Below, piece after piece: positions 1 through 8,742 of a stretch of 64,000 nucleotides of DNA. The stretch is from Cellulomonas xiejunii (GTDB lineage Bacteria; Actinomycetota; Actinomycetes; Actinomycetales; Cellulomonadaceae). The notes under the pieces were generated by a model that ran no database searches, was not told where the DNA came from, and saw nothing but the letters and a program-made list of their open reading frames with translations. The stretch's first letter is position 1, and each line of letters starts with the position of its first letter. A program made the translations under genes and the position numbers. The stretch is taken from positions 2,418,001 to 2,482,000 of the forward strand of contig NZ_CP101987.1 of NCBI RefSeq assembly GCF_024508315.1. Direction: 5' to 3'.

Positions 1-123
1 GAGGGTGTCGGTCGGGAGCACCCGCTCATTGTCCCCCCTCGTGCGCGCCGCACCGGGGCACGCACGACCGACGCGACGCGGGCGGCCGCCTGACCTACGT
101 CGACCGCGTTCCGTGGGGGACGC

Positions 124-975
124 TCAGGCCTCGGGAGCCCACCGGGCGACGAGGCCGCGGAACCGGGCGGCCGCCTCCGCGCGGCGCTGCGCCACGGCCG
201 TGCCGTCAGGGCTGACGTCGGCGTCCGCCGCGTCGGACAGCTGCGCGTCGACCCACGCCCGCAGCGCCGGCGGCACCGTCCCGGTGCCGAGCTCGCGGGT
301 CACGGCCTTGGCCGCGACGAGCGCCTCGACGTCGTCCCGGACGTCCGCCGGGGGCGGCGCCTCGTCGAGCAGCTGCGTGAGGTTCATGGGCGGCGTGGTG
401 CCGTCGTGCAGCGTGAGCCAGTGCAGCGCCGCCGCAGGTCGCAGCCCGTAGAAGACCCGCTTGAGGGCGACCTGTGCCCCGTGCGCGGCTCCGCTGCGCT
501 GCCACTGGTCGCGGCCCACGTGCAGGTAGTGCCTCCGGACCGCCTGCCGGTCGGCCGCGGCGTCGACGAGGTCGAGGAGCTCGTCGCGGAACTGCGGCTC
601 GCCGGCGTACACCAGGGGTGAGCGCAGCCACTCGCCGGGTGTCGCGTTGCCGCCGACCGCGAGCCGGACGACCTTGAGCAGGTCCCAGCCGTTGACGTCG
701 AGCACCGCGTCCAGAGGCGTCTCGACGACGTCGCGCGGCGGCCACGGGTCCAGGTAGTCCGCCACGGGGCGGACGTACACGAACCGGCAGTCGTAGTCGC
801 TGTCCGGCGACGGGAAGCCCCATGCACGACTGCCGGACTCGACGGCCCACGGCACGTGCACGCCGTGCTCGCGGGCGACGCCCACCAGGCGCGCGTCGAT
901 CGCGGCCACGACCTGCGGGTCGAACGACCCGGGCAGGTCGCGGTCGCGCGACGCGACGCGCGGCCTGGTGGGCAC
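124..975 (-). CDS. Nucleotidyltransferase-superfamily protein (YcgL/DUF4269-like)
   Basis: The product is about 283 residues if translation starts at the GTG at 975, five bases after the glyS stop. Longer in-frame starts would run inside glyS. Near the N-terminus it has a DNA-polymerase-beta-type core, ESGSRAWGFPSPDSDYDCRF, giving the GS-x-G and SDxDxR pattern that binds nucleotide and metal. The rest is a predicted alpha-helical domain with conserved Trp and Arg. Bacterial proteins of this type (predicted nucleotidyltransferase, pfam10127-like) have no settled substrate. It reads in the same direction as glyS and is probably co-transcribed with it. Family membership is fairly sure; biological function is unknown. 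Confidence 0.8.
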   Translation of the reverse strand: MPTRPRVASRDRDLPGSFDPQVVAAIDARLVGVAREHGVHVPWAVESGSRAWGFPSPDSDYDCRFVYVRPVADYLDPWPPRDVVETPLDAVLDVNGWDLLKVVRLAVGGNATPGEWLRSPLVYAGEPQFRDELLDLVDAAADRQAVRRHYLHVGRDQWQRSGAAHGAQVALKRVFYGLRPAAALHWLTLHDGTTPPMNLTQLLDEAPPPADVRDDVEALVAAKAVTRELGTGTVPPALRAWVDAQLSDAADADVSPDGTAVAQRRAEAAARFRGLVARWAPEA

Positions 976-979
976 CGCG

Positions 980-2368
980 TCAGGCGCCGACGAGACGCTG
1001 CGCGAGGTAGCCGGTGACCTGGTCGAGCGAGACCCGCTCCTGGGACATGTCGTCACGGTGACGGATCGTCACGGCCTGGTCGTCGAGCGTGTCGAAGTCG
1101 ACCGTGATGCAGAACGGCGTGCCGATCTCGTCCTGGCGACGGTAGCGGCGACCGATCGCACCGGCGTCGTCGAACTCGACGTTCCAGCTCTTGCGGAGCT
1201 CCGCGGCGAGGTCGCGTGCCTTCGGGCTGAGCTGCTCGTTGCGCGACAGCGGCAGGACGGCCGCCTTGATGGGCGCCAGGCGCGGGTCGAGCTTGAGCAC
1301 GGTGCGCGTGTCCACGCCGCCCTTGGTGTTGGGCGCCTCGTCCTCGGTGTACGACTCGACGAGGAACGCCATGAGCGAGCGCGTCAGGCCCGCCGCCGGC
1401 TCGATGACGTACGGGACGTAGCGCTCGTTCTTGGCCTGGTCGAAGAACGACAGGTCCTGCCCCGAGTGCTCCGAGTGCGTGCCCAGGTCGAAGTCGGTGC
1501 GGTTGGCGACGCCCTCGAGCTCGCCCCACTCGCTGCCGCTGAAGCCGAACTTGTACTCGATGTCGACCGTGCGCTTGGAGTAGTGCGAGAGCTTCTCGGC
1601 CGGGTGCTCGTAGTGCCGCAGGTTCTCGCGGGCGATCCCGAGGTCGACGTACCAGTCGGTGCGCGCGTCGATCCAGTACTGGTGCCACGTCTCGTCGGTG
1701 CCGGGCTCGACGAAGAACTCCATCTCCATCTGCTCGAACTCGCGCGTGCGGAAGATGAAGTTGCCGGGCGTGATCTCGTTGCGGAACGACTTGCCGATCT
1801 GGCCGATGCCGAACGGGGGCTTCATGCGCGCCGCGGTGTAGACGTTCTTGAAGTTCACGAAGATGCCCTGCGCGGTCTCGGGCCGCAGGTAGTGCAGCCC
1901 GGACTCGTCCTCGACGGGGCCGAGGTACGTCTTGAGCATCATGTTGAAGTCGCGCGGCTCGGTCCACTGCCCGCGGGTGCCACAGCTCGGGCACGCGATG
2001 TCGCCCAGGCCGTTCTCGGGGGCCCGGCCTTTCTTGGCCTCGAAGTCCTCGAGCAGGTGGTCCTCACGGAACCGCTTGTGGCACGAGAGGCACTCGGTCA
2101 GCGGGTCGGTGAAGACCCCGACGTGGCCGGAGGCGACCCACACCTGCCGGGGCAGGATTACCGACGAGTCGAGGCCGACGACGTCGTCACGGCTCGTGAC
2201 CATCGAGCGCCACCACTGGCGCTTGATGTTCTCCTTGAGCTCGACGCCGAGCGGGCCGTAGTCCCACGCGGAGCGGGTACCTCCGTAGATCTCACCGCTC
2301 GGGAAGACGAACCCCCGGCGCTTGGCGAGGGAGACGACGGCGTCGAGACGGGAAGGTGCGGCAGCCAC
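980..2368 (-). CDS. glyS: Glycine--tRNA ligase (homodimeric type)
   Basis: This cytoplasmic class II aminoacyl-tRNA synthetase charges tRNA-Gly. About 462 residues fits the alpha2 bacterial/archaeal form, not the alpha2beta2 enzyme. Visible marks are the N-terminal [18 protein letters not shown], the class II motif 2 region [23 protein letters not shown], a CxxC...C zinc-like segment ([16 protein letters not shown]) and the C-terminal anticodon-binding domain. The GTG at 2368 is chosen because AGGAGA lies 7 nt upstream on the minus strand. Upstream in-frame codons add a non-conserved 44-residue tail that would also run into the zinc-importer promoter. The gene is divergent from the importer. 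Confidence 0.96.
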   Translation of the reverse strand: MAAAPSRLDAVVSLAKRRGFVFPSGEIYGGTRSAWDYGPLGVELKENIKRQWWRSMVTSRDDVVGLDSSVILPRQVWVASGHVGVFTDPLTECLSCHKRFREDHLLEDFEAKKGRAPENGLGDIACPSCGTRGQWTEPRDFNMMLKTYLGPVEDESGLHYLRPETAQGIFVNFKNVYTAARMKPPFGIGQIGKSFRNEITPGNFIFRTREFEQMEMEFFVEPGTDETWHQYWIDARTDWYVDLGIARENLRHYEHPAEKLSHYSKRTVDIEYKFGFSGSEWGELEGVANRTDFDLGTHSEHSGQDLSFFDQAKNERYVPYVIEPAAGLTRSLMAFLVESYTEDEAPNTKGGVDTRTVLKLDPRLAPIKAAVLPLSRNEQLSPKARDLAAELRKSWNVEFDDAGAIGRRYRRQDEIGTPFCITVDFDTLDDQAVTIRHRDDMSQERVSLDQVTGYLAQRLVGA

Positions 2369-2480
2369 GGTGGGATCTCCTGGGTCGAGGAACCCGCAGC
2401 TGGGTGCCGCGGGGCACAACGGCCCAGGATATCGCCGGACGCGCACCCAGAATGGCCACGCGACGCCCGGGCCAGCCGTG

Positions 2481-2510
2481 TTGACAACCGTTCTCGCCAT
2501 GAATGAGAAT
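2481..2510 (+). promoter_or_regulatory. Promoter of the zinc importer operon
   Basis: A perfect TTGACA lies at 2481-2486. A -10-like GAGAAT lies at 2505-2510, 18 bp further on. Transcription should start about 7 nt downstream, at or next to the ATG at 2518, which implies a leaderless mRNA. The -10 box lies inside the Zur-like palindrome, so repressor binding would block it. Confidence 0.6.
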
Positions 2511-2519
2511 CGCTCTCAT
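2503..2519 (+). promoter_or_regulatory. Zur-box-like operator
   Basis: ATGAGA-atcgc-TCTCAT is an inverted repeat of 6-bp arms with a 5-bp centre. Its 15-bp core TGAGAATCGCTCTCA resembles the actinobacterial Zur consensus TGAAAATGATTTTCA (10 of 15 positions from memory). It overlaps the -10 box and the first two bases of the importer start codon. Zinc-dependent repression by Zur is inferred from this and from the operon content. Confidence 0.7.
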
Positions 2520-3441
2520 GTCCAGGTCCCCCCGGCGCGCCCGCCTGCTCTCCGCCGTCGTCGCCCTGCCCGTCCTGGCGTCCTCGGCTTGCGCGGCAGG
2601 GTCCGGTGACGACGGCACGATCCGCGCGCTCGCGTCGTTCTACCCGCTCCAGATGGTCACCGCCGAGGTCGGGGGCGACCGGGTCGAGGTCGATTCGCTC
2701 ACCCCTCCGGGCGCCGAGCCCCACGACGTCGAGCTGTCGCCGGCGCAGGTCGCCGCGCTCGAGGCCGCGGACCTCGTGGTGTACCAGTCCGGCTTCCAGC
2801 CCTCCGTCGACGACGCCGTCGCGCAGACCGCACCCGAGCACGTGATCGACACGGCCGACCGGGCCGACCTCGAGAGCACGGGTGCGCACGAGGACGAGCA
2901 CGCGCAGGACGAGCACGAGCACGAGGGCGTCGACCCCCACTTCTGGCTCGACCCCACACGCCTGGCCCCGGTCGCCGGGTCGGTGGCCGACGCGCTGTCC
3001 GAGATCGACCCCGACGGCGCGGCGACGTACCGGGCCAACGCCGACGCCCTCGTCGACCGTCTGACCGACCTCGACGAGGAGTACACCAGCGGCCTGGCCA
3101 CCTGCGAGCGCCGGGTCGTGGTCACGTCGCACGAGGCCTTCGGCTACCTCGCGGACCGCTACGACCTCGAGCAGGTCGGCATCTCGGGCATCGACCCGGA
3201 GTCCGAGCCGTCCCCGGCACGACTGCGGGAGATCGCCGACGTGGTCCGGGACGAGGGGGTCACGACGATCTTCTTCGAGACGCTCGCGTCGCCGAAGGTC
3301 GCGCAGACGCTCGCCGGGGACCTCGGGGTCGAGGCGGCCGTGCTCGACCCGATCGAGGGCGTGAGCGACGACTCGCAGGACTACTTCTCGATCGCCGACG
3401 CCAACCTCGCGGCCCTGCGCGTGGCATTGTCCTGCTCGTGA
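2518..3441 (+). CDS. znuA: Zinc ABC transporter substrate-binding lipoprotein
   Basis: This is an extracytoplasmic metal-binding protein of the ZnuA/cluster A-I family, about 307 residues. The N-terminus has Arg-rich residues, a hydrophobic stretch and a lipobox-like ASSAC, so it should be lipid-anchored. The ligand pattern is visible: PHDVELSP, an acidic His-rich loop (HEDEHAQDEHEHEG) that typifies zinc proteins, HFWLDP, and the C-terminal FFETLASPKVAQTLA. The ATG at 2518 is chosen because the predicted transcription start coincides with it and no Shine-Dalgarno sequence is present. The ATG at 2503 lies inside the operator. The stop overlaps the next gene by 4 nt (GTGA). Manganese is possible, but the His loop and the operator favour zinc. 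Confidence 0.92.
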   Translation: MSRSPRRARLLSAVVALPVLASSACAAGSGDDGTIRALASFYPLQMVTAEVGGDRVEVDSLTPPGAEPHDVELSPAQVAALEAADLVVYQSGFQPSVDDAVAQTAPEHVIDTADRADLESTGAHEDEHAQDEHEHEGVDPHFWLDPTRLAPVAGSVADALSEIDPDGAATYRANADALVDRLTDLDEEYTSGLATCERRVVVTSHEAFGYLADRYDLEQVGISGIDPESEPSPARLREIADVVRDEGVTTIFFETLASPKVAQTLAGDLGVEAAVLDPIEGVSDDSQDYFSIADANLAALRVALSCS

Positions 3442-4208
3442 ACGCGATCGAGGCCGACGACGTCCAGGTGACGCTCGGCGGCCAGCCCATCGTCCGCGGC
3501 GTGGACCTGACGGTGCCCACCGGGCAGGTGCTCGCGCTGCTGGGCGCCAACGGGTCCGGCAAGTCGACGCTCGTGCGCGCGCTGCTGGGCGTCGTCCCCC
3601 ACGTGGCGGGGAGCGTCCGGCTGCTCGGCGCACCGCTCGGGCCGGACGTGCCCTGGCAGCGCGTCGGGTACGTCCCGCAGCGCATGGCAGCGGCCGGTGG
3701 CGTCCCGACCACGGCACTCGAGGTCGTCGTGTCGGGGATGCTGCACGGCCGACGCCTGCGCCCGCCGCGCGACAGGCGGCCACGGGCGCTGGCCGCGCTC
3801 GAGGCGCTGGGGGTCGCGGACCTCCAGGACCGCCGGGTGCAGGAGCTGTCCGGCGGCCAGCAGCAACGCGTGCTCATCGCCCGTGCACTGGTGCGCGAGC
3901 CGGCGCTGCTGGTGCTCGACGAGCCCACCTCCGGGATCGACCTGCCCACCCAGCGCACGTTCGTCGACGCGCTGTCCCGGCTGCGCGACGCGGGCACGAC
4001 CGTCGTCGTGGTCCTGCACGAGATCGGCCCCTTCGCACCGCTGATCGACCGCTCGATCGTGCTGCGGCACGGCCGGGTCGTGCACGACGGGCCGCCACCC
4101 CCGCCCCGCGGGGAGCACGGGGACGCCGACCACGACCACACGCACCCGCACGCCGACCCCGAGCCGCCCACGGACGGCCCCGACCTGACGCTGGAGGTGA
4201 CGCCGTGA
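3438..4208 (+). CDS. znuC: Zinc ABC transporter ATP-binding protein
   Basis: This is the cytoplasmic ATPase of the importer, 256 residues. It has Walker A GANGSGKST, a Q-loop GYVPQR, the signature LSGGQQQR, Walker B LLVLDEP and the switch His in LHE. The C-terminal tail after residue about 220 is Pro- and His-rich (HGDADHDHTHPHAD). Such tails can hold zinc near the transporter; that role is inferred. The GTG start overlaps the stop of the binding-protein gene, and its own stop overlaps the permease start, so the three genes are translationally coupled. Confidence 0.94.
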   Translation: MNAIEADDVQVTLGGQPIVRGVDLTVPTGQVLALLGANGSGKSTLVRALLGVVPHVAGSVRLLGAPLGPDVPWQRVGYVPQRMAAAGGVPTTALEVVVSGMLHGRRLRPPRDRRPRALAALEALGVADLQDRRVQELSGGQQQRVLIARALVREPALLVLDEPTSGIDLPTQRTFVDALSRLRDAGTTVVVVLHEIGPFAPLIDRSIVLRHGRVVHDGPPPPPRGEHGDADHDHTHPHADPEPPTDGPDLTLEVTP

Positions 4209-5170
4209 ACGGGTGGGAGCAGGTGCTCGCGCTGCTGGCCTCGCCGCTGATGCAGCGCGCGCTCGTCGCGGCCGTCCTCGTCGGCGCGGCGGCCCCCGTC
4301 GTCGGCACCTTCCTCGTCCAGCGCCGCATGGCGCTCATGGGCGACGGCATCGGGCACGTCGCCCTGACCGGTGTGGCCCTCGGCTGGCTGGTTGGCAGCT
4401 GGGCCGCGGTGTCGCCCGCCGACTCCCTCGCGGTCCCCGGCGCGGTCGTCGCCGCAGTCGTCGGGTCCGTCGTCATCGAGCTGGTCCGGGAACGCGGCCG
4501 CACCAGCGGCGACCTGGCGCTCGCGATCATGTTCTACGGGGGGATCGCCGGCGGCGTGCTGCTCATCAAGGTCGCGGGTGGCACCAACGCGAACCTCATG
4601 AGCTACCTGTTCGGGTCGATCTCCACCGTGTCGACCGCAGACCTCTGGTGGACTGCGGCGCTGGCCGTGCTCGTGCTCGTGGTGGGTGTGGGGCTGCGCT
4701 GGGCGCTCTTCGCGGTGAGCCACGACGAGGAGTTCGCGCGGGCCAGCGGGCTGCCCGTGCGGGCCTTGTCGATGGTCGTGGCGGTCCTCGCCGCGCTCAC
4801 CGTCACGATCTCGATGCGTGTCGTCGGGCTGCTGCTGGTCAGCGCCCTGATGATCGTGCCGGTCGCCGTCGCCCAGATCGTCTCCCGGTCGTTCGGTCGC
4901 ACCATGCTGCTGGCGAGCGCGATCGGGGTGGGGGTCAGCGTCGTCGGCCTGGTGATCACCTACTGGAACGACGTGCCGCCGGGAGCGACGATCGTGGTCC
5001 TCGCGATCGCCCTGTACGCGGGCGCCGCGGTCGCGCACCCGCTCGTGGCCCGGCGCCGGGCCGCGGGACGCGACCCGCACCCGGACGTCTCGGACGACGT
5101 GCTGGTGGCGGCGTCCGACCCGACCTGCGCGTCCGAGCCGTCGCCGGGACCCGGGACCACGGGCCGGTGA
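4205..5170 (+). CDS. znuB: Zinc ABC transporter permease
   Basis: This is the integral membrane subunit of the ABC-3 (ZnuB/MntB) family, 321 residues with about eight hydrophobic segments. Family features include RRMALMGDGIGHVALTG near the N-terminus, the conserved GGIAGGVLLIK region, SHDEEFARASGLP (a cytoplasmic loop that contacts the ATPase) and RVVGLLLVSALMIVPVAVA. The GTG start overlaps the ATPase stop. The last 45 residues are polar and not conserved. It completes a three-gene importer. The next gene has its own promoter. Confidence 0.94.
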   Translation: MNGWEQVLALLASPLMQRALVAAVLVGAAAPVVGTFLVQRRMALMGDGIGHVALTGVALGWLVGSWAAVSPADSLAVPGAVVAAVVGSVVIELVRERGRTSGDLALAIMFYGGIAGGVLLIKVAGGTNANLMSYLFGSISTVSTADLWWTAALAVLVLVVGVGLRWALFAVSHDEEFARASGLPVRALSMVVAVLAALTVTISMRVVGLLLVSALMIVPVAVAQIVSRSFGRTMLLASAIGVGVSVVGLVITYWNDVPPGATIVVLAIALYAGAAVAHPLVARRRAAGRDPHPDVSDDVLVAASDPTCASEPSPGPGTTGR

Positions 5171-5189
5171 GGCCCTCCGAGGGCCGACG

Positions 5190-5195
5190 TACGAT
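5190..5195 (+). promoter_or_regulatory. -10 box for a leaderless start
   Basis: TACGAT lies 6 nt before the ATG at 5202, so transcription should begin at or next to the start codon. No convincing -35 box is visible. It is one of a series of TANNNT boxes at this spacing in the window. Confidence 0.5.
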
Positions 5196-5201
5196 CGCAC
5201 G

Positions 5202-5804
5202 ATGACGTCGTCGGAGCTGCTTGCCCAGTACGGCCTCGACGGGATGCCCGTCGCGGTCGCACTGGTGTGCCTCTTCGGCATCGTCATGGCGCGGTCGCAC
5301 CTCACGTACTGGGCTGGCCGCGGCGTCGAGCGCGGGGCTCGCCTCGAGGGTGAGCGGCGGCACGGCCCCGGCTGGTGGCAGCGGGTCGTCGACCGCACGG
5401 GTCGTCTGGCCTCGACGCCCTCAGCCCGTCGCGGAGTGGCCCTGGTGCACCGCTGGGGGTGGATCGCCGTCACCCTCGCGTACGTCACCGTCGGCATCCA
5501 GACCGCCGTGTTCGTCGGCGCCGGGATGCTGCGCATGCCCTACCTGCGCTTCACGCTCGCGTCCATCCCCGGGGCCGTGATGTGGGCGACCATCTGGGGC
5601 ACCGTCGGTATCGGCGCGGTCTGGGGTGCGCTCACCCTCGCCGCCGGCTCCCCCTGGGGTCTGGCGGTGCTGGCCCTCCTCGTGATCGCGGTGGTGCTCG
5701 CCGTGGTCGTCGGCCGTCGCCGACGCAGCGAGCCGCACCTTGTCCACGCGGGTGCGCTCGCCGACGCCGAGAGGGCGCACGAGCACCCCCTGACCCGGGC
5801 CTGA
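5202..5804 (+). CDS. DedA/VTT-domain-like membrane protein
   Basis: The product has 200 residues. It has an N-terminal membrane segment (residues about 14-28), a basic amphipathic stretch, then a DedA-like core around residues 85-150 with WGWIAVTLAYVTVGIQTAVFVGAGMLRM...FTLASIPGAVMWATIWGTVG, and a last membrane helix. DedA proteins are linked to lipid flipping and membrane homeostasis. This member is short and lacks some polar residues of the classical family, so its activity is uncertain. It lies 31 nt after the zinc permease but has its own leaderless -10 box. It converges with the VOC gene, 20 nt apart. Confidence 0.65.
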   Translation: MTSSELLAQYGLDGMPVAVALVCLFGIVMARSHLTYWAGRGVERGARLEGERRHGPGWWQRVVDRTGRLASTPSARRGVALVHRWGWIAVTLAYVTVGIQTAVFVGAGMLRMPYLRFTLASIPGAVMWATIWGTVGIGAVWGALTLAAGSPWGLAVLALLVIAVVLAVVVGRRRRSEPHLVHAGALADAERAHEHPLTRA

Positions 5805-5824
5805 CCACCCGGGGCGGGACGCCG

Positions 5825-6184
5825 TCAGTCGGTGTGCGCCGCCGACACGCAGAACTGGTTGCCGTGGGGGTCGGCGAGGACAGTCCACGCGAACCCGTCC
5901 GGGAGCGTGTGGTCCGCCACCCTCGTCGCGCCGGACGCCACGAACGCCTCGACGGCGCGCGCCGGGTCGTCCGCGCCCAGGCCCACGTGCACCCTGTTCT
6001 TGCCCGGCGTGGGGTCGTCGACGCGCTGGAAGCCGAAGGCGGGCATCCCCGGGCCGGCGGGCAGCACCATGACGAACTCGTCGTCGTGGCCCTGGACCTC
6101 CCCACCGAGGTGTCCCGCCCACCAGGTCGCCAGGCCCGGCGCATCGTGCGTGTCGAAGGTCACCATGCTCACGGTGAGGTCCAT
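5825..6184 (-). CDS. VOC (glyoxalase/bleomycin-resistance fold) family protein
   Basis: The product has 119 residues, one VOC module of two beta-alpha-beta-beta-beta units. It opens MDLTVSMVTFDTHD, has the central FVMVLPAGPGMPAFGFQRV and KNRVHVGLGADDP, and ends LADPHGNQFCV, which carries a typical metal-ligand or substrate-contact strand. No substrate can be assigned. The ATG at 6184 fits VOC length and has a -10 box 6 nt upstream. Longer in-frame starts run opposite the next membrane gene. Confidence 0.85.
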   Translation of the reverse strand: MDLTVSMVTFDTHDAPGLATWWAGHLGGEVQGHDDEFVMVLPAGPGMPAFGFQRVDDPTPGKNRVHVGLGADDPARAVEAFVASGATRVADHTLPDGFAWTVLADPHGNQFCVSAAHTD

Positions 6185-6190
6185 GGGCCG

Positions 6191-6196
6191 ACCGTA
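6191..6196 (-). promoter_or_regulatory. -10 box for the VOC gene
   Basis: On the minus strand TACGGT is followed by 6 nt and then the ATG at 6184, the arrangement expected for a leaderless transcript. No -35 box is clear. Confidence 0.45.
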
Positions 6197-6299
6197 GCGG
6201 CGCCCCCCGACACCTCGATGCCTGATCGGGCACAACCCTGGACCGGACGAACCGGACACGGCATTCTCGACGCACGGCCCGGTCGACCCAGGGGGCACA

Positions 6300-6971
6300 G
6301 TGCTCGACGAGTCCGGCACCACGGTGGGTGCCCCTGCGCGCCCGCACCGCCCGGCGCTACCCGCCCGCCTCGTGCTCGGTGCGGCGTGCTGCGCGACAGG
6401 CGCCGCTCTGGTCGCGCACTTCCTGCTCGGCCTGCCGCTCATGGTGCTCGTGCTGACGACCGCCGTCCTCGCGGTGGCGGCGTGGGCCGTGGTGCTGCGC
6501 CGGCTCGACCCCGCGGTCCGCGCGGTCGTCGCGCGCCGCGCCCGGATCGGGTGCCTCGCGGGTGTGCCCGCCCTCGTGGCGTACGACCTGTCCCGGTGGC
6601 TGCTGGTCGAGGCGACGAGCTCGCCGATCCGGCCGTTCGAGGCGTGGCGGGCGTTCGGCGAGCTGCTCGGCGCGGGTGACCGTGCGGGCGACGCTGCGTT
6701 CGCCGCCGGATTCGCGTTCCACGTCGTCAACGGGCTCTCGTTCGCCACCGCCTTCGGGGTGGTGCTGGCACACCGCGGCGTGCTCGCCGGCATCGCGTGG
6801 GGGCTGCTGCTGGAGACCGCGATGGTGACCTTCTACCCCGGCTGGCTCGGGCTCAAGGCGCTCGAGGAGTTCGTCAGCATCACCGTGGTCGGGCACGTGG
6901 TGTACGGCGCGACGCTGGGTGGCCTCGCGCTGCGCGGCTGGCGGCGGTACGTCGCCGACGTGTCCGCGTGA
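6300..6971 (+). CDS. Multi-pass membrane protein of unknown function
   Basis: The product has 223 residues from a GTG start preceded by GGGGG. It has about six hydrophobic segments. Two fill residues 20-65, and the rest follow a cytoplasmic stretch containing DLSRWLLVEATSSPIRPFEAWRAFGELLG. I do not recognise a family. The motif FYPGWLGLKALEEFVSITVVGHVVYG near the C-terminus is distinctive. The stop overlaps the next gene's GTG start (GTGA), and the following two genes are also coupled or close. It is therefore the first gene of a four-gene unit ending in a toxin-like and an immunity-like protein. A role in export or membrane handling of that toxin is only inferred. Confidence 0.75.
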   Translation: MLDESGTTVGAPARPHRPALPARLVLGAACCATGAALVAHFLLGLPLMVLVLTTAVLAVAAWAVVLRRLDPAVRAVVARRARIGCLAGVPALVAYDLSRWLLVEATSSPIRPFEAWRAFGELLGAGDRAGDAAFAAGFAFHVVNGLSFATAFGVVLAHRGVLAGIAWGLLLETAMVTFYPGWLGLKALEEFVSITVVGHVVYGATLGGLALRGWRRYVADVSA

Positions 6972-8131
6972 TCGAGCGCCTCGTGCAGCTCCAGTGGCTG
7001 CGGATCCCCCTGCTGGTGGCCCGACGCGTGCCCACTGCCGGGCTCGCGCTCGCCGACGGGCACCAGCTCGCCCGTTGGCCGCTGGTCGGTGCGCTCGCGT
7101 CACCGGGGGCGTTCGTCGTCGGTCTCAGCCTCGCCCTCCTGACCCGTGACGTCGCCTACACGTCGCACCTGCTCGTCGTCGGCGTCGTCGGCCTGCTCGG
7201 CACGGTCGGCGCGGCGCTGGGACTCTGGGCGACCGTCGGCCTGGGCGTCGGCCTGCTGCTCGTCGGGGACGACGTCGCGCCCTGGCTCTCGGGCGTCGCC
7301 TGGGTGTTCCAGGGTCTGCTGCCGCAGCTGCTGTCCTGGGTCGTCCTCGGCCTGCTGGCCGTGCTGGTGCCGCTGACCACCCAGGCCGCGCGTGCCGCGG
7401 TGCGCGCGAGCGCGCGCGTACCCGTGCGGCTGCGGGCGCCGGGCGAGCTGGCCGCGGCGGGACTGACGGCCGCGTTCGCCACCGCCGTGTGGTCGAGCGC
7501 CGCACCGCTGCTCATCCGCCCCCTCTTCGTCTGGGCCGGGTCGAGCCCGACCGTGGAGGCGATCGCCCCCCTCCAGGAGCGCGGGGTCTGGCTGGCGATC
7601 GTCCTCGGGCTGGCCGCCGTCGGGCGCGTCCTCCTCGACCGGCGCGCCCTCGTCGGGCCGACGGCACGCCTGTCCCAGGTGCTGGGGGCCGGGCTCGCGC
7701 AGCAGTCCCGGACCGTGCTGAGCGGGCGGACCCGCGCCGTGCTCGGGGCCGTGGGTCTCACGTTCCTGCTGTCAGGCCTCATCGGCAACGCCCTGGAGGC
7801 CGTCGTCGTGCTGGTCTTCTTCGCGGGACTCCTGCTGCTGCGGGACCGGCTGTCGGCACACCCCCCGGCGGTCGTCGCGCAGGTGCTGCGCGTCCCGCGG
7901 GCGGTGCGCGTCGGCGTCGGGCTGCTCTTGGGCTTCCTGGCGACGCGCGGCGTGCTCGGGTTCTTCTGGGTCCGCACCCAGACGTTCCTTCCGGTCCTCG
8001 TGGCGGCGTGCGTCGGCGCCGCCCTGGTCACGCTGCTGGGGATGCGGGCGGGACGCGATGCGACGCGTGGGCCGCTGCCCTCCCCCGCTCCGCGCGGGTT
8101 GCACGACGCACCACCCGGGGGGCCGGCATGA
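6968..8131 (+). CDS. Polytopic membrane protein of unknown function
   Basis: The product is about 387 residues, starting at the GTG that overlaps the previous stop. It is almost entirely hydrophobic, with about nine membrane segments, short loops and a polar tail (MRAGRDATRGPLPSPAP). There is no ATPase, protease or transporter signature I recognise. The ATGA overlap with the next gene couples it to the small secreted toxin-like protein. Possible roles include a secretion aid, a membrane target or an immunity component; the sequence cannot choose between them. Confidence 0.7.
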   Translation: MIERLVQLQWLRIPLLVARRVPTAGLALADGHQLARWPLVGALASPGAFVVGLSLALLTRDVAYTSHLLVVGVVGLLGTVGAALGLWATVGLGVGLLLVGDDVAPWLSGVAWVFQGLLPQLLSWVVLGLLAVLVPLTTQAARAAVRASARVPVRLRAPGELAAAGLTAAFATAVWSSAAPLLIRPLFVWAGSSPTVEAIAPLQERGVWLAIVLGLAAVGRVLLDRRALVGPTARLSQVLGAGLAQQSRTVLSGRTRAVLGAVGLTFLLSGLIGNALEAVVVLVFFAGLLLLRDRLSAHPPAVVAQVLRVPRAVRVGVGLLLGFLATRGVLGFFWVRTQTFLPVLVAACVGAALVTLLGMRAGRDATRGPLPSPAPRGLHDAPPGGPA

Positions 8132-8709
8132 CGACGACGGCCACCACTGCGGCCCCGCCCACCCCGGTTGCCGCGTCCACGCCCCTGCCACGGCCCGCCC
8201 GGCTCGTGCTCCGCCACCTCGCCGTCGCGGGGCTGACGGCAGCCGCGACCCTGCTCGACAGCCGCCCCGCGTACGCCGACAACTGCAGCGGCCTGAGCGA
8301 CTGCTTCTTCACGCTGGCCGCGGCCCTGCTGATCACCGCGCTGCTCGCCCTGCTCATCGCCCTGCTCATCGGCACGGGCGGCGGTGGCGGGCTCGTGCTC
8401 GCGGGCTTCGGCTCGTTGGGCAACGCCGCCGCGCTGGCCGCCTGGTGGGCCAACGCGGCCGCTGCCGCAGCGGCCGCAGCAGCCGCGGCGGCGGCCGCGG
8501 GCACGGTCCTGGAGATGTCGTCCAACGGGACGCCGGGGAACAACCAGGCGCAGAACAAACAGTTCCGGGACGCCGTGCGCCAGGCGGAGAAGGACCTGGG
8601 GCGACGGCTCGACAAGGACGAGATCCGCCGGATCCACGACGAGATCACCGGCCAGAACATGGGCTTCCGGGAGATCATCGAGACGATCCTCGGGATGTTC
8701 GGTCGCTGA
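8128..8709 (+). CDS. Small secreted protein with polymorphic-toxin-like C-terminus
   Basis: The product has 193 residues. Residues 1-50 form an export signal ending AYA before DNCSGLSDCF, which holds two close Cys. Residues 60-82 are a Leu/Ile helix, followed by a Gly run, another hydrophobic segment and a run of about 15 Ala (8454-8499 region). The last 50 residues are charged: NKQFRDAVRQAEKDLGRR then DEIRRIHDEITGQNMGF. From memory this closely resembles the short C-terminal domains on Rhs and other polymorphic toxins. The layout of signal, membrane-inserting middle and cytotoxic-type end suggests a small exported toxin. A small gene follows where an immunity gene would be. Function is inferred. 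The ATG overlaps the previous stop. Confidence 0.65.
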   Translation: MTTTATTAAPPTPVAASTPLPRPARLVLRHLAVAGLTAAATLLDSRPAYADNCSGLSDCFFTLAAALLITALLALLIALLIGTGGGGGLVLAGFGSLGNAAALAAWWANAAAAAAAAAAAAAAAGTVLEMSSNGTPGNNQAQNKQFRDAVRQAEKDLGRRLDKDEIRRIHDEITGQNMGFREIIETILGMFGR

Positions 8710-8742
8710 CCGACGGCCCCGGTCCGACGAAGGGAACGGCAC

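Noticed and set aside
124..975. Longer frames on the opposite strand and upstream starts up to 1056
   Set aside because: They would overlap glyS coding sequence and add no conserved residues. High G+C creates long false frames on the complement of real genes.
968..2506. 512-aa plus-strand frame antisense to glyS
   Set aside because: The composition is Arg/Leu/Val/Asp-rich without any motif, and glyS on the other strand has strong family motifs.
8454..8499. Alanine run as a sequencing artefact
   Set aside because: The codons are mixed (GCG, GCC, GCA, GCT), so this is not a simple slippage repeat, and the frame stays open into a coherent C-terminal domain.
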